Assembly (NCBI GenBank): GCA_019420345.1
Contig: JAHZHI010000034.1
Location: forward strand, 1-51,187
Direction of reading: 5' to 3'
Origin: Peptococcaceae bacterium
GTDB lineage: Bacteria; Bacillota; Peptococcia; Peptococcales; Peptococcaceae
Length of the DNA: 51,187 nucleotides
The notes beneath the pieces were generated by a model. It was given only the letters and a program-made list of their open reading frames with translations. It was not told the origin of the DNA and did not search any database. Numbering within the stretch: the stretch's first letter is position 1; each line of letters begins with the position of its first letter. The translations under genes were made by a program, and so were the position numbers. This document shows positions 1-6,913 of the stretch, piece by piece.

Positions 1-57
1 CACCGTTTGAATTGTATCATTCTGAGGTGTTGCACTTGACTTGACAATTCGCCGTGC

Positions 58-229
58 AAAAGAAAACCAGCAGCGGGAGAGGCGCTGCTGGTTTCGTTCG
101 GACTTTGGACGGTCGGCGCTGGCGAAAAAAGGGGGAGAAAAACACTCGGCGCAGACCGTTTCAATGCAATCGGATTGTGTGTGCAGCCGGGTGATGAAAA
201 AAGGGAGACAAAAAATCAACCCAACTGAC
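58..229 (-). ncRNA. Small structured RNA, family copy A (C/U-loop sRNA)
   Basis: Minus-strand small RNA gene predicted from sequence alone. A promoter-like TGC-TAGAAT (236-241) would start transcription near 229, and a Rho-independent terminator (stem 67-75 with 83-91, U-tract 66-58) would end it, giving about 170 nt. Three hairpins follow one another. Hairpin 1 pairs GGGT(T)GAT with ATCACCC and has a U-rich loop holding UCUCCC. Hairpin 2 pairs ACGGUC with GACCGU and GCGC with GCGC, with loop UUUUUCUCCCCCUUUUUU. The terminator loop holds CUCUCC. UCUCCC is complementary to the AGGAGG-type ribosome sites seen across this window, so I infer an antisense regulator of translation. Copies B, C and D at 6027-6739 share the layout. 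No convincing protein is encoded on either strand. Confidence 0.66.
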
Positions 230-235
230 ACTGTT

Positions 236-267
236 ATTCTAGCACAGGGCCGGGCGTCAGGTGTCGG
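236..267 (-). promoter_or_regulatory. Promoter of small RNA copy A
   Basis: Extended -10 TG-C-TAGAAT at 236-241 on the minus strand. A CCGACA box lies at 262-267 after exactly 20 nt, preceded by a C/T-rich tract. The 20-nt gap is the same in all four copies, so the upstream box may be a long-spaced -35 or an activator site. Confidence 0.55.
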
Positions 268-289
268 GGAAAGGCCAAGAACCTCATGA

Positions 290-499
290 GAACTTGTCAA
301 GGCTCTGTGTGGATGCCCTTCATCATCGGCGGGCACATGCCGTTCGCTCCTGCGCCGGGTGAAAAAGTGCCGCGTCGCAAAAAAATTAAAAAAATTTTGC
401 CATAACTCGTCCGTGCAAAGCCAGTCTGGGCGCGGTCTTGCGGGGCACTCATACTTTTTGGCCCCAAAAAGAGTGATACCCAGGTATTTTTTTCTTTGG
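290..499. other. Intergenic stretch with palindrome
   Basis: No gene is supported here. The region holds an A/T tract (about 378-402) and an inverted repeat CTTTTTGG-CC-CCAAAAAG at 454-471, flanked by CACT and AGTG. The palindrome lies just upstream of the promoter at 497-505 and could be an operator. Confidence 0.4.
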
Positions 500-505
500 T
501 ATAAT
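497..505 (+). promoter_or_regulatory. Promoter of the Cys-rich protein/adhesin genes
   Basis: Extended -10 TG-G-TATAAT; the hexamer is at 500-505, about 36 bp before the start codon at 542. No good -35 box is visible, which is common with extended -10 promoters. Confidence 0.5.
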
Positions 506-541
506 GAAGAATAATCATTCTTGCCAAAGGAGGTGGCCGCC

Positions 542-886
542 ATGTTGACACGCTATCGGCGGCAGAATGTGGAGGGGGCGCGTCTGCTCGTTGGCGAGCG
601 CTGGGACGCTCGCAGCCGCTGCTGGCTGCCGCTCTATCCGGACCTCATTGCGCACCCGCGCCACACGCCGGCTGGGCGGCGCGTGCTGCTCTGCCTGGAA
701 GACGCCTGCGCCCACGCCGCCCTTGACGACAGCGGCTGCCGTGACTGCGGCAGCTGCCGCCACTACCGTCTGCAGCCCGGCGCCTTGCTTGGCACCTGCG
801 GCCACCCGTCCCAGGGCGCCCCGCCAGCACCCGCTGCGCCCCGGCGCCGACTGCCGCGCGCGCCTGGGAAGGGAGGCAGCCCCTGA
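542..886 (+). CDS. Small Cys-rich hypothetical protein
   Basis: A 114-residue protein of unknown function. The start ATG at 542 follows AAAGGAGG (524-531) at good spacing, and a promoter lies just upstream, so the gene is probably real. Cysteines fall at residues 27, 51, 56, 66, 69, 72 and 86; C66-x2-C69-x2-C72 with C86 suggests a metal- or cluster-binding knuckle. The tail after about residue 90 is Pro/Arg/Ala-rich and may be disordered. There is no signal peptide or membrane segment. The adhesin reading frame starts 50 bp downstream with its own ribosome site and no terminator between, so the two may be cotranscribed. I do not recognise the family. Confidence 0.55.
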   Translation: MLTRYRRQNVEGARLLVGERWDARSRCWLPLYPDLIAHPRHTPAGRRVLLCLEDACAHAALDDSGCRDCGSCRHYRLQPGALLGTCGHPSQGAPPAPAAPRRRLPRAPGKGGSP

Positions 887-936
887 TCCGCGGCGAAAAG
901 CAACGACGACACACGATGACATAAAAGGAGGAAACA

Positions 937-1152
937 ATGATGATAAAACGACGAATGATTCAAGGCCTGCTCATCCTGGCCCTGCTCTGCGGCGCCGTGC
1001 TGCTGGCGCATCCATCGGCAGCGTGGGCGTTGACTGGAACTGGCACACAAGCTGATCACAAGCTGATCCCTATCGGATCAGCTCGGCAGCAGATCTGCAA
1101 GAGTTTGCTAGGAAGGTCAATGATGGTCAAACGACTGCCAACGCGGTGCTGA
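937..1152 (+). pseudogene. 5' part of frameshifted SLH adhesin (signal peptide)
   Basis: Start ATG at 937 after AAAGGAGG. The first 32 residues are a typical signal peptide: basic start, hydrophobic core LLILALLCGAVLLA, cleavage near AWA-LTG. After GTGTQAD the frame is lost and runs to a stop at 1152, because ACAAGCTGATC is tandemly duplicated at 1047-1057 and 1058-1068. Removing one copy joins TQAD directly to PYRISSAADLQEFARKV in the frame of 1146-4490, a natural N-terminus for a GLUG-type surface protein. This is therefore the 5' end of the downstream gene, not a separate gene. An 11-bp tandem duplication can revert by slippage, so the gene may be switchable rather than dead. Confidence 0.8.
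1047..1068 (+). repeat. 11-bp tandem duplication causing the frameshift
   Basis: ACAAGCTGATC occurs twice head to tail at 1047-1057 and 1058-1068. Its length is not a multiple of three, and it sits exactly where the adhesin reading frame breaks. One copy gives a continuous open frame from 937 to 4490. Confidence 0.9.
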
Positions 1153-4100
1153 CGACGGACATTGACCTAAACGGTAGCAAATCCGAGCAATGGACGCCAA
1201 TCGGCAACAACACCCCTTACACCGGCACCTTTGACGGCCAGAGACACACCATCAGCGGGCTGTCTATCGATTCTGATGCACAGTACGCTGGCCTATTTGC
1301 CCGTATCAGCGAAGGCGGCACCGTGAAAAACCTCACCCTCACCGACAGCTACATCAACATCAACAGCGGCAATAGCACCGCCTATGTCGGCGGCATCTGC
1401 GGGTGGAACGATGGCCGCATCGAGAACTGCAGCAATAGCGGCGATGTTACTGTTACTGGCAGCGGTGACACCTATGTCGGCGGCATTTGCGGGTATAATG
1501 ATGGCAGCATTGAGAATTGCGATAACAGCGGCTCTGTTGAAGGCAGCGGCTCTGGTGGAGGCGGCAACAGCACTGCCTATGTTGGCGGCATCTGCGGGTT
1601 GAACTGGGACAGCATTGAGAATTGCGATAACAGCGGCTCTGTTGAAGGCAACGGCGACCTCAAGGTCGGCGGCATCTGCGGGTGGAACGATGGCCGCATC
1701 GAGAACTGCAGCAACAGCGGCACCGTCACTGGCAGCGGTTATGTCGGCGGCATCTGCGGGGTGAACTATGGTGGCACCATCACGAACTGCAGCAACAGCG
1801 GCGATGTCAGCGTCACCCATGTCGGCGGCATCTGCGGGGTGAACTATGGCAGCATCACAAACTGCAGCAACAGCGGCACCGTCACTGGCAGCGGTTATGT
1901 CGGCGGCATCTGCGGGGTGAACTATGGTGGCATCATCACGAACTGCAGCAACAGCGGCGATGTCACTGGCAGCGGTTATGTCGGCGGCATCTGCGGGATG
2001 AACTCTCGTGGCAACATTACGAACTGTTACTGGCTGCAAGACACTGCCAGTAATGGTGTTGACAGTGGCAGTGGCGAAGCGACAAAAAAATCCGAGGGCG
2101 AATACAAATCTGGCGAGGTGGCGTGGCTGCTGAATGAACAGAGCACCAACGGTCCATGGCGGCAGAATCTGGGCGAGGGTGGCGATTCAGTCCCAATCCT
2201 TGATCCAACGCATGGCACTGTTGTTCAGCTCACCTTTAACGCCAACACCGGCAATGAGGAGGATAACAGTTATCAATATGCCAACAGCGGTGATACAGTC
2301 TCGGTGCCCGAAGCACCAGACTATCCAGGGCACACCTTTGTCGGCTGGTACGATAATGCAGCGTTTAGCGGCGCACCCGTCACTGGTATTACCACTACTG
2401 ACTTTGGCGATAAAACCTACTACGCTAAGTGGACGGCGAACACTTATAAGGTGACCCTGAATGCCAATGGCGGCACCATCGCTGGTGGCAAAGATGTCAC
2501 CAATTACACCTATGGCACAGCGACCGCGTTGCCAACGGAGCAGGACATCACCCGCACCGGCTACACCTTTGATGGCTGGTACGAGGATGAAAATTTCAGC
2601 AGTAGTGTCGTGAAAGCGATTCCTGATAATGCGACAGGCGAGAAAACCTACTACGCTAAATGGACAGCGAACACCTACACGGTGACCCTGAACACGAACA
2701 ATGGCACCATCGCTGATGGCAAAGAGGTCACCAGCTACACCTATGGCACAGCAACCATGTTGCCAACGGAGCAGGACATCACCCACACCGGCCTTAACTT
2801 TGGCGGTTGGTACGATAATGCAGCGTTTAGCGGCGCACCCGTCACTGGTATTACCACTACTGACTTTGGAGATAAGACCTACTACGCCAAATGGACAGCT
2901 GAAGTGACGCTGAACACTAATGGCGGCACGGTGAACAGCGGCAATATCACCGACTATACCTACGGCACAGAGACCACCCTGCCAACGGATGTCACCCGTG
3001 CTGGCTACACCTTTGCTGGCTGGTATGAGAATGAAGCGCTGTCCGGTGAACCGGAAACAGTGATTCCTGATGATGCAACAGGCGCCAAAACCTACTACGC
3101 TAAGTGGACAGCGAACACCTACACGGTGACCCTGAACACCAAAGGCGGCACTATTGCTGATGGCAAAGGTGTCACCAGCTACACCTACGGCACAGAGACC
3201 ACCCTGCCGACGGCGCAGGATATCACCCGCACTGGCTACACCTTTGCTGGCTGGTACGACAATGAAGCGCTGTCCGGTGAACCAGAAACAGTGATTCCTG
3301 CTAATGCGATGGGGGACAAAGAATATTGGGCAAAGTGGACGGCGAAGTCCTACCCATCCACGCCATCTGTCACCTCGCCAACGGTGAGCGAAGAAACGAT
3401 CGATGCCATTCAGGCTGCAGATCCAGGCGAGACGGTGACGGTGGATCTTTCCAGCGGCAGCACCAAGCTGGACAAGGAAGTCTTTGAAACCCTCGCTGGC
3501 AGGGACGTGACCCTGGTGGTTGAGCTGGGCGAAGGTGTGTCCTGGACGGTGAACGGCAGCGACATTCCTGAGAACGCCGACTTCACCGACATCGACATGG
3601 GTGTGACCATGAACAGCGACGGCATCCCTGTGGAGGTGGTCAACGCCATCACTGGCGAGCGCGGCAGTGTGCAGATCACCCTGGCCCACGATGGCGCCTT
3701 TGGCTTCACCATGACTATGACCGCCCCACTGGGCGCTGAGAACGCCGGTCTTTGGGCGAACCTGTACCACTACAAGGTGAATGACGGCGAAGCCGGCAGA
3801 GAAGGTCCCCTGGGGGACAATGAAGAGGCGGGCACCATGACCTTTGAAACAGCGGCGCCAATCGGCAGCGACGGCAGCGTGTCCCTGTCCCTCAGCCACG
3901 CCAGCCAGTACGCCATTGTCATCGATGACCACAACCATGGCATCGTGACCCTGCCATTCACCGATGTGAGCGCGGACGATTGGTTCTATGACCCTGTGTG
4001 CTATGTCTACAGCCAGGGCCTGATGACCGGCACCTCGGCGACGACCTTCGAGCCGAACACGTCACTCAGCCGCGCCATGCTCGTGGCCGTGCTCCATCGC

Positions 4101-4490
4101 CTGGAAGGCAGCCCGGCGGCCAGCGCCGGTGATTTCAGCGACGTAGCGAGCGGCGACTGGTATGCCCAAGCCGTGAACTGGGCCGCATCGGTGGGCGTCG
4201 TCAACGGCTTTGACGACGGCACCTTCCAGCCAAACGCCGCCATCACCCGCGAGCAAATGGCCGCCATCCTGCGCAACTACGCAGAATATAAAGGCATCGA
4301 CGTCACCGCCAGCGGCGATCTCGTCAACTACAGCGACGCCGCAAGCGTCAGCGACTGGGCGAAAGAGTCTGTTGCATGGGCGGTTGACCAAGGTCTGATC
4401 TCGGGCATGACGGTGGATACCTTGCAGCCACAAGGCCTCTCCACAAGAGCACAAGTGGCCGCGGTGCTTCAACGTTATTTGGCAAACTAA
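1146..4490 (+). CDS. GLUG/B-repeat surface adhesin with three SLH domains (body of frameshifted gene)
   Basis: Main part of a large cell-surface protein, open for 1114 residues from a GTG at 1146. The true start is 937, upstream of the 11-bp duplication. Residues 1-60 match the head of GLUG proteins. About 60-300 hold eight GLUG-like units (VGGICG...N..G.I.NC.NSG.V). About 360-735 hold five Listeria-Bacteroides type B repeats (TLN.NGGT...GYTF.GWY...YYAKWTA). A mixed region follows to about 930. Three SLH domains, starting near 935, 996 and 1060, end the protein and should anchor it to cell-wall polymer. Such architectures are known for adhesion; the ligand cannot be read from sequence. As it stands, a translation start at 1146 would give a protein without a signal peptide. 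A strong terminator follows at once. Confidence 0.85.
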   Translation: MLTTDIDLNGSKSEQWTPIGNNTPYTGTFDGQRHTISGLSIDSDAQYAGLFARISEGGTVKNLTLTDSYININSGNSTAYVGGICGWNDGRIENCSNSGDVTVTGSGDTYVGGICGYNDGSIENCDNSGSVEGSGSGGGGNSTAYVGGICGLNWDSIENCDNSGSVEGNGDLKVGGICGWNDGRIENCSNSGTVTGSGYVGGICGVNYGGTITNCSNSGDVSVTHVGGICGVNYGSITNCSNSGTVTGSGYVGGICGVNYGGIITNCSNSGDVTGSGYVGGICGMNSRGNITNCYWLQDTASNGVDSGSGEATKKSEGEYKSGEVAWLLNEQSTNGPWRQNLGEGGDSVPILDPTHGTVVQLTFNANTGNEEDNSYQYANSGDTVSVPEAPDYPGHTFVGWYDNAAFSGAPVTGITTTDFGDKTYYAKWTANTYKVTLNANGGTIAGGKDVTNYTYGTATALPTEQDITRTGYTFDGWYEDENFSSSVVKAIPDNATGEKTYYAKWTANTYTVTLNTNNGTIADGKEVTSYTYGTATMLPTEQDITHTGLNFGGWYDNAAFSGAPVTGITTTDFGDKTYYAKWTAEVTLNTNGGTVNSGNITDYTYGTETTLPTDVTRAGYTFAGWYENEALSGEPETVIPDDATGAKTYYAKWTANTYTVTLNTKGGTIADGKGVTSYTYGTETTLPTAQDITRTGYTFAGWYDNEALSGEPETVIPANAMGDKEYWAKWTAKSYPSTPSVTSPTVSEETIDAIQAADPGETVTVDLSSGSTKLDKEVFETLAGRDVTLVVELGEGVSWTVNGSDIPENADFTDIDMGVTMNSDGIPVEVVNAITGERGSVQITLAHDGAFGFTMTMTAPLGAENAGLWANLYHYKVNDGEAGREGPLGDNEEAGTMTFETAAPIGSDGSVSLSLSHASQYAIVIDDHNHGIVTLPFTDVSADDWFYDPVCYVYSQGLMTGTSATTFEPNTSLSRAMLVAVLHRLEGSPAASAGDFSDVASGDWYAQAVNWAASVGVVNGFDDGTFQPNAAITREQMAAILRNYAEYKGIDVTASGDLVNYSDAASVSDWAKESVAWAVDQGLISGMTVDTLQPQGLSTRAQVAAVLQRYLAN
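1374..2010 (+). repeat. Tandem GLUG-encoding DNA repeats
   Basis: Near-identical coding units of roughly 60-90 bp, each containing GTCGGCGGCATCTGCGGG, repeat eight times. Several differ by only a few bases, so unit number can change by recombination or slippage without losing frame. Confidence 0.8.
2221..3350 (+). repeat. Tandem B-repeat modules
   Basis: Five modules of about 70-80 residues each end in YYAKWTA or EYWAKWTA. The stretches near 2338-2430 and 2812-2904 are almost identical in DNA although neighbouring modules differ, which points to recent module copying or gene conversion. Confidence 0.75.
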
Positions 4491-4497
4491 ACACAAA

Positions 4498-4531
4498 CAA
4501 AAGCGACGGCCTCGGCGGCCGTCGCTTTTTG
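4498..4531. terminator. Bidirectional terminator
   Basis: Stem GCGACGGCC/GGCCGTCGC (4503-4525) has an A-tract before it and a T-tract after it, so it can serve both the adhesin gene and the convergent ATPase gene ending at 4535. Confidence 0.9.
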
Positions 4532-4534
4532 CAT

Positions 4535-5827
4535 TTAAAGCAGATCTTTGGTTTTTCTTGCCAGGTAGAGGGGCAGGTTGGTGAAAGCGCCATCTTTGCG
4601 GTAGCCCCGTTTGGAGAATCGAATGGCATGGGTAGGATGGTATTTATCGATGTATTTTCTAAAAGATGGTGCCGAGCGGTCTTCCCCGGCTTTGACTTCG
4701 ATGGGTACGATGTCTGTGCCGACCTGCAGCAGAAAATCAATTTCACTGTTTTTATCAGAAAAATAGCGTGGTGCAACATCAAACTGGTCACAGAGCTGCT
4801 GCAGGACATAGTTTTCGGTCAGCGGCCCTTTGAATTGATAATCGGACTGCAGAAGAATGGCGTCGTTGTCGATGCCAGCCATTTGTTTCAAAAGGCCGGT
4901 GTCAAAGACAAAGAGCCTAAATTGGTCGCGCTTGTCAAAAGCAGGCAGCGGATGCTCCGGTTTGCTAACGTTGAAGACACGGTTGAGCATGCCTGCTGAG
5001 ACCAGCCATTCGATTGCTTCTTCGAAATCGCGAGCGCGTGCGCTTTCTCGAACAGCGCTGTACATGAATTTTTCATTGGCTTTGGCGAGCTGGGAGACGA
5101 TGCTGCGGAACACCATGAGAATGCGTCCGCTGTTGATGCTGCCGTTGTGTTTGGAAAAATCGTTTTCGTAGATTTCAATGAGATCGCGCTGAATGGCAGC
5201 CACGGCTGCAGGGTCTTTGCTGTCGATCCAGGCGGCGACGCATTCCGGCATGCCGCCAATGATGAGATAGTTGTTGTAGGCTTCCAGCAGACGATTGTGA
5301 AAAAGTTCCAGAATGGGCTGTTCTTTTTCAATGCTGCAGTAGTAAGTGTAGAGCGCTGGATCGGTGGCGTTGAGAAATTCATCGAACGTGAGGGGATAGA
5401 GGTGCAGCAGGTTGACCATGCCCACTGGATAGGATTTTGGCTGGGCGAGCAGCGTGCCGAGCAGGCTGCCGGCGGCGATGACGTGGTAGTCGTTGGCTTT
5501 TTCTTTGAAATATTTGAGGGTGTTGAGTGCTTCCGGACATTCCTGAATTTCGTCGAGGATGATGAGCGTTTTTTCCGGCAAAATTTTCTCATCGGCAATC
5601 ATCGACAGCAGCTCAATAATGCGATGAGGGTCTTTGCTGGTCTCAAAGATGGCGCGCAGGTCGTCTGTTTCGTCGAAGTTGAAATAAGCTGTATTGTCAT
5701 AATAGGTTTTGCCAAATTCTTTCATCAACCAGGTTTTTCCCACCTGACGCGCGCCTTTGAGAATCAGAGGTTTTCGGTTTCGGCTTGATTTCCACGCAAT
5801 CAGCGCCTGGGTTGCATGTCGTTCCAC
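4535..5827 (-). CDS. AAA-type ATPase with DUF4143 domain
   Basis: A cytoplasmic P-loop ATPase of the AAA_14/DUF4143 family, about 430 residues, a usual length. The N-terminal half carries Walker A GARQVGKTW near residue 28 and Walker B LIILDEIQEC near residue 93. The C-terminal half has the DUF4143 nuclease-like pattern, including NYVLQQL and EIDFLLQ...IVPIEVKAGE. The in-frame GTG at 5836 almost touches AAGGAG, so I prefer the GTG at 5827, about ten bases away. The family is common and often horizontally spread; its biological role is unknown and no partner gene adjoins it. Four 32-bp direct repeats lie just upstream. Confidence 0.9.
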   Translation of the reverse strand: MERHATQALIAWKSSRNRKPLILKGARQVGKTWLMKEFGKTYYDNTAYFNFDETDDLRAIFETSKDPHRIIELLSMIADEKILPEKTLIILDEIQECPEALNTLKYFKEKANDYHVIAAGSLLGTLLAQPKSYPVGMVNLLHLYPLTFDEFLNATDPALYTYYCSIEKEQPILELFHNRLLEAYNNYLIIGGMPECVAAWIDSKDPAAVAAIQRDLIEIYENDFSKHNGSINSGRILMVFRSIVSQLAKANEKFMYSAVRESARARDFEEAIEWLVSAGMLNRVFNVSKPEHPLPAFDKRDQFRLFVFDTGLLKQMAGIDNDAILLQSDYQFKGPLTENYVLQQLCDQFDVAPRYFSDKNSEIDFLLQVGTDIVPIEVKAGEDRSAPSFRKYIDKYHPTHAIRFSKRGYRKDGAFTNLPLYLARKTKDLL

Positions 5828-5897
5828 AGCGATCACACTCCTTGTTGAAAATCTGCTTCTATCATAACATATATAAAATGCCTATGTGAAGCGGGTT

Positions 5898-6025
5898 TCC
5901 ACGTTTTTCTGTGTTTTTGCGGTATATTTTTCACGTTTTTCTGCGACTTTACGGCATATTTTTCACGTTTTTCCGTGATTTTCCGGTATATTTTTCACAT
6001 TTTTCCGTGTCTGGCGATTTTTGGG
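5898..6025. repeat. Four 32-bp direct repeats
   Basis: Units with core TTTTTCACGTTTTTC begin their CACG/CACA word at 5900, 5932, 5964 and 5996, an exact 32-bp period (about three helical turns). Units diverge slightly and have no spacers. They sit between the divergence-prone 5' end of the ATPase gene and small RNA copy B. Possible protein-binding array upstream of the ATPase gene; function unknown. Confidence 0.8.
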
Positions 6026-6026
6026 C

Positions 6027-6200
6027 AAAAGAAAAACAGCAGCGGGAGAGACGCTGCTGTTTTTCTTTCGGACTCTTGACGGTCGGCGCTGGCGAAAAAG
6101 GGGGGAGAAAACGCCTGACGCGGACCGTTTCAATGCAAAACGGATTGTGTGTGTGCAGCTGAGTGATGAAAAAAGGGAGAAAAAATTCAACTCAACTGAC
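6027..6200 (-). ncRNA. Small structured RNA, family copy B
   Basis: The closest relative of copy A, with the same order of elements over about 175 nt. The promoter-like TGC-TAGAAT is at 6207-6212. Hairpin 1 (UGAGU pairing with ACUCA) has a UUUUUUCUCCCUUUUUU loop. Hairpin 2 (ACGGUC/GACCGU, GCGU/GCGC, GGCG/CGCC) has a UUUUCUCCCCCCUUUUU loop. The terminator stem is ACAGCAGCG/CGCUGCUGU at 6036-6060, with U-tract to 6027. Against copy A, hairpin 1 swaps GGGU/ACCC for GAGU/ACUC and the terminator swaps an outer C-G for A-U. These are compensatory changes that support selection on RNA structure. Confidence 0.7.
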
Positions 6201-6206
6201 ACTGTT

Positions 6207-6238
6207 ATTCTAGCACAGGGCAAGGCGCTAGGTGTCGG
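6207..6238 (-). promoter_or_regulatory. Promoter of small RNA copy B
   Basis: Extended -10 TG-C-TAGAAT at 6207-6212 and CCGACA box at 6233-6238, 20 nt apart, preceded by CTTTTTC. Confidence 0.55.
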
Positions 6239-6302
6239 GAAAAAGTGAAGAACCTTATGAGAAATTGCCAAGTAAGTGTGACTGTGCGGCCCATGTTTCG
6301 CT

Positions 6303-6465
6303 AAAAAACAGAAAGACGGCGGCGAGAGAGGCTCGCCGCCGTCTTCCACGTTGCATATTGCTCTGGAAAATTGAGGCACATTCGACCGAGAAAATAAGGG
6401 AGAAAACACGATCGAATGGTCAGCTGAGATGTGAAAAAAAGGAAGAAAAAACGCACCTCAACTGT
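6303..6465 (-). ncRNA. Small structured RNA, family copy C
   Basis: Diverged in sequence but with the same architecture as copies A and B. The promoter is a perfect extended -10 TGC-TATAAT at 6472-6477. Hairpin 1, UGAGGUG/CAUCUCA, has a UUUUUUCUUCCUUUUUUU loop. Hairpin 2, CAUUCGA/UCGAAUG, has a UUUUCUCCCUUAUUUUC loop. The terminator stem of 14 bp is at 6313-6345 with U-tract 6308-6303. Stem sequences differ from copies A and B, while stem presence, order and C/U-rich loops are kept. Confidence 0.66.
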
Positions 6466-6471
6466 GGCTCT

Positions 6472-6503
6472 ATTATAGCATAGAAAATCCGTAAGAATGT
6501 TGA
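6472..6503 (-). promoter_or_regulatory. Promoter of small RNA copy C
   Basis: Extended -10 TG-C-TATAAT at 6472-6477; upstream TCAACA box at 6498-6503 at the family-constant 20-nt spacing. Confidence 0.55.
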
Positions 6504-6556
6504 GAAAATATGAATATTCTGTCCCTGATTGATGAGCGTTGTTTATGATTATCTAT

Positions 6557-6739
6557 AAAAAAATAGAAACGGCAGCGGGTTTGGGGCGCGCTGCCGTTTC
6601 TGGCTTAGGAAAGTAAGCATACTATGCTGTGGTTGTGATCCGTTTGCGATGGTAAAAAAAGAAAGGAGAAAAAGAATGCAAACGGATCGGTTTGTCCCAT
6701 CGCCGTGAAAAAAGGGGAAAAACACGTTGATCTTGGGAT
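6557..6739 (-). ncRNA. Small structured RNA, family copy D
   Basis: The most diverged member. The promoter-like TGT-TACACT is at 6746-6751. Hairpin 1, CGUG/CACG, has a UUUUUCCCCUUUUUU loop. Hairpin 2 is an 11-bp perfect stem, GAUCCGUUUGC/GCAAACGGAUC, with a long U-rich loop holding UCUCC. The terminator stem AGAAACGGCAGCG pairs at 6565-6577 and 6589-6601, with U-tract 6563-6557. It lies just beyond the terminator of the upstream dehydrogenase-like gene, so it should be an independent unit. B, C and D form a head-to-tail tandem array. Confidence 0.62.
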
Positions 6740-6745
6740 ACGAAT

Positions 6746-6777
6746 AGTGTAACACAGGTTTGATGACGATGTGTCCG
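6746..6777 (-). promoter_or_regulatory. Promoter of small RNA copy D
   Basis: TG-T-TACACT at 6746-6751 and CGGACA box at 6772-6777, again 20 nt apart, preceded by CTTTTTC as in copy B. Confidence 0.5.
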
Positions 6778-6828
6778 GAAAAAGTGGAAAAATGATAAGA
6801 AAATGGTTACAGCGTGGGCTTGTGCCCA

Positions 6829-6876
6829 TAAAAAAATAGCGCCCATGCAAAGACAGACAAAAGATGCATGGGCGCT
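6829..6876 (-). terminator. Terminator of the dehydrogenase-like gene
   Basis: Minus-strand stem GCGCCCATGC/GCATGGGCGC (6839-6875) followed by a T-tract (6836-6830), 38 bp past the stop codon at 6914. Confidence 0.88.
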
Positions 6877-6913
6877 GTGGGATAAAGCTGTGATGGGGCT
6901 GCGCCGCCTGTGG

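Noticed and set aside
41..289. Plus-strand reading frame of 82 residues over small RNA copy A
   Set aside because: No good ribosome site; the same DNA in copies B-D does not keep the frame, while hairpins and terminator on the other strand are kept.
2187..3938. Long minus-strand open frame opposite the adhesin
   Set aside because: An antisense shadow of repetitive GC-rich coding DNA; no ribosome site and no sensible protein pattern.
1146..4490. GTG at 1146 as the true start of an intact gene
   Set aside because: The frame continues naturally upstream (PYRISSAADLQEF) to the signal peptide once the 11-bp duplication is discounted, and no ribosome site precedes 1146.
5898..6025. CRISPR array
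   Set aside because: The 32-bp units are contiguous and imperfect with no spacers, and no cas gene is present.
6027..6739. 6S, SRP or other housekeeping RNA
   Set aside because: Four copies with three short C/U-loop hairpins each do not match the long bulged rod of 6S RNA or the SRP Alu/S-domain layout.
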